Positions 6,542 to 9,849 of a DNA stretch of 9,849 nt are shown here, piece after piece. Source of the stretch: Bifidobacteriaceae bacterium (GTDB lineage Bacteria > Actinomycetota > Actinomycetes > Actinomycetales > WQXJ01). The stretch spans positions 1 through 9,849 of the forward strand of contig JAISTN010000131.1 in NCBI GenBank assembly GCA_031272565.1. Direction: 5' to 3'. The notes under the pieces are model-generated. The model saw nothing but the letters and a program-made list of their open reading frames with translations, was not told the DNA's origin and did no database searches. The translations under genes were made by a program, and so were the position numbers. The number at the start of each line of letters is the position of its first letter. Within the stretch, counting starts at the first letter, position 1.

Positions 6542-7513
6542 TCACCTGTCTGGCTTCTGCGGCGGCGCCACGACATCGCCCATCAACTCCTGGTAGGAAG
6601 CCGGAGGCGCCGCCATCAAGGCGGCCAGGGCGGCCATGAAGGCCTGCCCGGGTGGATCGTCACGATGGTCAAACCGGAAGGCGAATTCGTCCAGGTAGCG
6701 CTGCAAGTGCTTCACCCCCACCGAAGCCTGGTGGGTACGCACCAGCCACTCGTTTAGCTGCCGCACAATGGGCGCCACGCCCGGCGGGCAGACCCGGCCG
6801 CCCGCCGCGGCATCGTCCACCACCCGGTGGCCGGTCAGCCCGGCACAAGCCGGCGGATAAGCGGCCCAAGTATCCGACACCACCACCGAACCGGCTTCGA
6901 TGCAGCGGCGGAAAAAGCCACGCAAGGACGATGGCGCGGCGTCGGGTAACAACCCAAAGCGGACCCGTCCCGGCTCGCCATGGCTCATTTCGACCGCCAC
7001 TGCGACCAGGCGTTGGCCCAGCACACCCCGGCCTGGAACACCGGCACTACGGCGGCCTAACAGCACCTCATCGACACTGACTTCGCCGCTCAGTTTGGTG
7101 GCTTGGACGGTGGCACTGAGCGCCAAACGGAGCCGGTGCAGCAGCATCCAAGCAGTCTGGTAGCTGTAGATCGAAGCCCGCTGTTGCACTTCTCGGGCGG
7201 AGACGCCCCGGCCAGGCTCGGTGGCCAACCAGGCGGCGGCCAGCCAGGCACTCAACGGCGCCTTGGTGCCGTGCATCACCGTGCCGGTGGTGACCGTGAC
7301 CCGGCGCCGGCAATTCAGGCAACGCGCCACGCCTTCGCGCAGGTTGGTAGCCGAAGCCCGCCCACAAAGGGGACAAACAAAGCCGTTAGGCCAGCGCAAC
7401 TGGGCCAGGAGGGCAAGACAAGGAGTTTCAACCGAGTACGCCTCCACCAGTTCGGCCCAGGATTGGGGCGGAGTTAGGCCCGCGGCGGGAGTATCGGCGA
7501 GGGCCAGTAGCAC
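6542..7513 (-). CDS. IS1595/ISXO2-type transposase-derived protein, probably catalytically altered
   Basis: A 323-residue intact frame beginning at GTG 7513. It has an N-terminal zinc ribbon (Cys47, Cys50, Cys65, Cys68), the GTVMHGTKAPLSAWL helix segment, LLHRLR, then the DDE-type core: GEVSVDEVLLG with Asp148 and VVSDTWAAYP with Asp214, ending in VKHLQRYLDEFAFRFDHR, which is characteristic of ISXO2-like transposases. The place where relatives have an HxxxxNLK catalytic motif reads APIVRQLNEW, so both the third acidic/Asn residue and the Lys appear replaced (Gln252, Asn254), from an alignment made by memory. It lies 7 bases after the amidohydrolase stop in the same direction, leaving no room for an IS end. 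No terminal inverted repeats were seen. It may be a domesticated DNA-binding protein, or the transposase of an element carrying the amidohydrolase as passenger. Confidence 0.85.
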   Translation of the reverse strand: MLLALADTPAAGLTPPQSWAELVEAYSVETPCLALLAQLRWPNGFVCPLCGRASATNLREGVARCLNCRRRVTVTTGTVMHGTKAPLSAWLAAAWLATEPGRGVSAREVQQRASIYSYQTAWMLLHRLRLALSATVQATKLSGEVSVDEVLLGRRSAGVPGRGVLGQRLVAVAVEMSHGEPGRVRFGLLPDAAPSSLRGFFRRCIEAGSVVVSDTWAAYPPACAGLTGHRVVDDAAAGGRVCPPGVAPIVRQLNEWLVRTHQASVGVKHLQRYLDEFAFRFDHRDDPPGQAFMAALAALMAAPPASYQELMGDVVAPPQKPDR

Positions 7514-7520
7514 GGTGTAC

Positions 7521-8834
7521 CTAGCCTTCGATGCGCCTCAGCACCCGCAGGAAGGCCTCGTTGGCTTTCGCCACCACCTCGGCTTCATCTGCGAAGGTGA
7601 GTTTGCGGTCACGCATCACGATGCGTCCGTCCACGATGGTGGTGGTCACCATTGAAGCGTTGGCCGCATACACCAGGTGGGAGTAAATGTGTTCTAGATT
7701 GCCTGGGATCAACGGCGTCATTTCGGGCAGCCTGGTCTCGATGACGATCAGATCAGCCACCTTGCCCACTTCCAGGGACCCGGTTTCGTGGTGCAGGGCG
7801 CGTGAGCCGTTCCGTGTTGCCATCCGGACCACCTGTTCGGCCGGCGTCAATGAAGAGTCTTGACGCACCGCCCGGTGGATGGTGCCCGCAAACTTCATCA
7901 CCTGGAACAGGTCGCGTGAGTTGTTGCATTCAGCCGCGTCGTGACCCACGCCAACGTTGATGCCAGCCGCCAGCATCTCGGGCAGGCGGGCCACACCGTT
8001 ACCCAGTTTGGCGTTGGAACTGGGGTTGTGCGAGATCGAAGTGCCGGTGGCCGCCATGGTGGCGATCTCGTCATCGTCCAACCAGACGCAGTGGGCCGCC
8101 ACGCAGTCTGACCCCAGCACCCCCTGTTCGCCGGCCAACTGGGCGGGGCGCTTGCCGAAGCGCTTGAGGGCGTCTTCAACCTCGGTCAACGACTCATTCA
8201 AGTGTATGTGGATGCCGGTGCCCAGTTCGTTGGCTAGGGCTCTTACCTGGGCCAACAGGTCGGCATCGCCCAACGGCAGCCACTCGAAGCCAACGTACAC
8301 CTCAACCCGGCCATCGCCGGCGCCATGGGCCAGGCGGTAAGCCTCGCGGTTGTCATCAATGGTGTCGATGTTGTTCTGCGGCGACACGATGTCGTTCGAC
8401 AGCACGGCTCGGATGCCGATCCGGGCCGCCGCCTGGGCCAGGGACGGCACTTTCCGGTACATGTCATTGACCGTGGTCACCCCGCCCCGCAGCGATTCCG
8501 CGTACGAGACCATGGCCGCCCAGTAGGCCGCGTCATCGTCCAACTGGCGAATCAGCGGGTACCAGTACTGATCCAGGTACTCCCACAGGGGCAGGTGGTC
8601 CGAGAATCCCTTGGCCAGGGCGGTGTGGTAGTGCAGGTCAACCAGGCCGGGCATGACTACTTGGCCAGTCGCGTCGACGGTGACATCGGTTGGGCCAAGC
8701 GGACCAGTGTAGGGGCCTTCGCCAACGGCGGTGATGCGGTTGCCTTCGGTCACCACGTGGCCGGGGAAAAACGCGGTGTTGGCGTCATCAAGCGTCACCA
8801 CTGAACCATTGGTCACAATCACACGTCCGGGCAC
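7521..8834 (-). CDS. Amidohydrolase, cytosine deaminase / chlorohydrolase-like family
   Basis: A 437-residue metal-dependent deaminase-type amidohydrolase of normal family length. Motifs: VVMPGLVDLHYHT with His68 and His70, IHIHLNES with His211, VAAHCVW with His248, SISHNPSSNAKLGNG at 266-280, and VGVGHDAAECNN with Asp299. The metal set is complete. The usual GTD before the catalytic Asp is GHD here, and Asn304-Asn305 match the SNN seen in relatives. Start is GTG 8834 with a strong AAGGAGG ribosome-binding site. It is the first gene of its unit, followed after 7 bases by the transposase-like gene, and divergent from the second tenA-like gene. Family members deaminate SAH, guanine, triazines, cytosine and similar rings; context suggests an aminopyrimidine or related N-heterocycle, but the substrate is unknown. 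It differs clearly from the other deaminase-like gene at 1359-2930, so it is not a recent duplicate. Confidence 0.9.
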   Translation of the reverse strand: MPGRVIVTNGSVVTLDDANTAFFPGHVVTEGNRITAVGEGPYTGPLGPTDVTVDATGQVVMPGLVDLHYHTALAKGFSDHLPLWEYLDQYWYPLIRQLDDDAAYWAAMVSYAESLRGGVTTVNDMYRKVPSLAQAAARIGIRAVLSNDIVSPQNNIDTIDDNREAYRLAHGAGDGRVEVYVGFEWLPLGDADLLAQVRALANELGTGIHIHLNESLTEVEDALKRFGKRPAQLAGEQGVLGSDCVAAHCVWLDDDEIATMAATGTSISHNPSSNAKLGNGVARLPEMLAAGINVGVGHDAAECNNSRDLFQVMKFAGTIHRAVRQDSSLTPAEQVVRMATRNGSRALHHETGSLEVGKVADLIVIETRLPEMTPLIPGNLEHIYSHLVYAANASMVTTTIVDGRIVMRDRKLTFADEAEVVAKANEAFLRVLRRIEG

Positions 8835-8890
8835 GGTTCCTCCTTGTTAGGTCAACCGCCACCAGACTGCTCCCGCCGCCACCGGGCGGC
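8835..8890 (-). promoter_or_regulatory. 5' leader of the second amidohydrolase gene with hairpin
   Basis: The leader between the shared control element and the GTG contains a 7-bp hairpin, CGCCGCC, loop ACCG, GGCGGCG (8874-8880 with 8885-8891), abutting the GTTTC box. It also holds a strong AAGGAGG ribosome-binding site near 8840-8846. The hairpin lacks a T-tract. The thiY leader also has a GC-rich hairpin between element and ribosome-binding site, but the sequences differ. Confidence 0.4.
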
Positions 8891-8945
8891 GTTTCGCCGG
8901 CCTTTCCGCCGCGTAACATTTCTATCCAGGTGACTGCCAATCCGG
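8891..8945. promoter_or_regulatory. Shared control element copy 2, GlnR-box-like, in the divergent intergenic region
   Basis: This is the counterpart of 6481-6535. On the plus strand GTTTC (8891-8895), CTTTC (8902-8906) and GTAAC (8913-8917) start exactly 11 bp apart; read on the minus strand they are GTTAC-n6-GAAAG-n6-GAAAC, a close fit to gTnAc-n6-GaAAc plus an extra box. Farther along, CTATC (8922-8926) and CTGCCAA-T-CCGG (8934-8945) are also shared with copy 1. It sits between the amidohydrolase gene (minus) and the leaderless tenA-like gene (plus), so one regulator could control both. The phasing and repetition are directly visible; assignment to GlnR is inference. Confidence 0.55.
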
Positions 8946-8973
8946 TGAAATGGCTGGTGGTTTGGCCTAGCCT
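8945..8973 (+). promoter_or_regulatory. Probable leaderless promoter of the second tenA-like gene
   Basis: GTGAAA (8945-8950) and TAGCCT (8968-8973) form a -35/-10 pair with a 17-base spacer. The ATG at 8980 lies 7 bases after the -10 end, where transcription would start. No Shine-Dalgarno sequence precedes the ATG, which fits a leaderless mRNA, common in actinobacteria. The -35 overlaps the last base of the shared control element. Confidence 0.55.
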
Positions 8974-8979
8974 GGCGCC

Positions 8980-9663
8980 ATGCCCAGTTCAGCCAGCCAA
9001 GCCATGAGGACGTCCAACCAAGCCTTGTGGGACCACCTGATCGACCATCCGTTCCCCGCTGCCATGGCTGCAGCGACCCTGCCGCCCACCGTGTTCCGGT
9101 ACTACATCAGCCAAAACCTGCTCTACCTACACGAGTACGCCAAGGTGCTGGCCCTTGGGGTGGCGGCATCCAAGGACCTGGCGATGATGCGTTGGTTCGC
9201 GGCTGACTTGGCCAACATTCTGGACACCGAGATCGCCACCAACCGGGAGCTGCTCCAAGCCATTGAGGCGCTGTGTCCGGATGGGCCAGGGCCTGTCGCG
9301 GCGCGGACGGTGGCGGCCCCGGCCACCGTGGCCTACACGAACTGGCTGCTGGCCCAGGGGCACAGCGGGGATCCGCTGGCGGTGGCCACTGCCATCCTGC
9401 CGTGCGCTTGGAGCTATGGGGAGATCGGGGCTCGCTGGGCGCCGGGCGCTCAACCGCACCCGGTGTATCACGGCTGGATTAGCTTCTTCGCCTCAGCCGA
9501 GTACCACACCATGGTGGAGGGGATGATCGGGCAGCTTGATGTTCGGTACGCGGCGCTGAACCAACCCGCCCTTGACGGACTGAACGGGATCTTTGCGACC
9601 GCCTGCCGCCTTGAGCGTCTGTTCTGGGACGATGCCCTGGCGCTGCGGACCTGGCCTAACTGA
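8980..9663 (+). CDS. TenA-family protein, second copy with Asp-to-Asn change
   Basis: A 227-residue TenA/THI-4 helical protein, only distantly similar to the TenA at 2927-3583. ILPCAWSYGEIG holds the catalytic Cys142, Tyr119 matches B. subtilis Tyr112, and CRLERLFW holds Glu212 (Glu205). The first conserved acid is changed: YYISQNLLYLHEYAKVL has Asn46 where the canonical segment has Asp (QDxxYL), a residue that contacts the pyrimidine amino group and ring. The enzyme may therefore prefer another substrate or a pyrimidine without the 4-amino group. It starts at ATG 8980 without a ribosome-binding site (leaderless promoter); the ATG at 9004 is an alternative but also lacks one. It is transcribed away from the amidohydrolase gene and shares its control region. 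The family call is firm; activity is uncertain. Confidence 0.9.
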   Translation: MPSSASQAMRTSNQALWDHLIDHPFPAAMAAATLPPTVFRYYISQNLLYLHEYAKVLALGVAASKDLAMMRWFAADLANILDTEIATNRELLQAIEALCPDGPGPVAARTVAAPATVAYTNWLLAQGHSGDPLAVATAILPCAWSYGEIGARWAPGAQPHPVYHGWISFFASAEYHTMVEGMIGQLDVRYAALNQPALDGLNGIFATACRLERLFWDDALALRTWPN

Positions 9664-9732
9664 GCCGGCACGTGATTTGAGGTAGGTCAGTTGGTGGTGT
9701 AGCCCTCTGCCAGGGTGGACTCTTGCCGCCGG

Positions 9733-9849
9733 TCAGTATTGGTTGAAGATGTCGTGGCCGGGGCGCAGGGCGCCATCGGACGTGGTGAAGGCGCAGTTGT
9801 TACCGCGACCCAGCACGGCGACATCGGGCGCGTGGGCGTCCGCCACTGG
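9733..9849 (-). CDS. C-terminal fragment of an unrecognised gene, cut by the window edge
   Basis: Reading the minus strand from 9849 gives 38 codons beginning PVADAHAPDVAVLGRGNNCA and ending in GHDIFNQY before TGA at 9733-9735. Nearly all third positions are G or C, as in the proven genes here, so the frame is very likely coding. I do not recognise the family from this short tail. Just past the stop, another frame continues with coding-like bias as DRRQESTLAEGYTTN to a stop at 9687-9689, so the true end may be further left if a one-base frameshift is present. The gene converges on the plus-strand tenA-like gene, with no clear terminator between them. Confidence 0.6.
   Translation of the reverse strand, partial: PVADAHAPDVAVLGRGNNCAFTTSDGALRPGHDIFNQY

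Noticed and set aside
6536..7520. Simple IS1595-type insertion with terminal inverted repeats
   Set aside because: Only 7 bases separate the transposase-like start from the amidohydrolase stop, and no matching inverted repeats or 8-bp duplication were found at the two sides.
1..9849. CRISPR array, tRNA or rRNA genes
   Set aside because: No regularly spaced repeats, no CCA-ended cloverleaf or rRNA-like stretch noticed on either strand.

Overview
The window is about 62% GC by eye with very strong G/C preference at third codon positions. It uses GTG starts freely, contains a candidate leaderless promoter and carries a lipoprotein-type solute-binding protein. This suggests a high-GC Gram-positive, most likely an actinobacterium; the genus cannot be told from the sequence alone.

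Layout, left to right. Bases 1-298 hold two strong hairpins and a short relic that looks like the 3' end of a glycerol kinase gene. Bases 299-6388 are one tight minus-strand operon of six genes, read 6388 to 299: a THI5/NMT1-type lipoprotein substrate-binding protein, a TauC/SsuC-type permease, its ATPase, a TenA-family enzyme, a cytosine-deaminase-like amidohydrolase and a PF04909-type amidohydrolase. The first five genes overlap by 1-4 bases and the last follows after 16 bases. Bases 6542-8834 are a second minus-strand unit: another cytosine-deaminase-like amidohydrolase, followed 7 bases later by an intact reading frame related to IS1595/ISXO2 transposases with altered catalytic positions. 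A second tenA-like gene (8980-9663) is divergent from that unit and appears leaderless. The last 117 bases hold the C-terminal end of an unrecognised minus-strand gene.

How the genes may work together. The ThiXYZ-like transporter plus TenA is the known signature of salvage of the thiamine pyrimidine (formylaminopyrimidine or aminopyrimidine, converted to HMP with ammonia release). Here the usual deformylase YlmB is absent and three metal-dependent amidohydrolases and a second TenA accompany the transporter. No TPP riboswitch and no thiC/D/E/M are visible. Instead, the control regions of both minus-strand units share a ~55 bp element with boxes of the form GTTAC / G(A/T)A(A/G)(C/G) / GAAAC spaced exactly 11 bp apart. 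This resembles actinobacterial GlnR (nitrogen regulator) binding sites. The best inference is an aminopyrimidine (or related N-heterocycle) uptake and deamination locus that may serve nitrogen scavenging as much as thiamine synthesis. Substrate and regulator are inferences from motifs and context.
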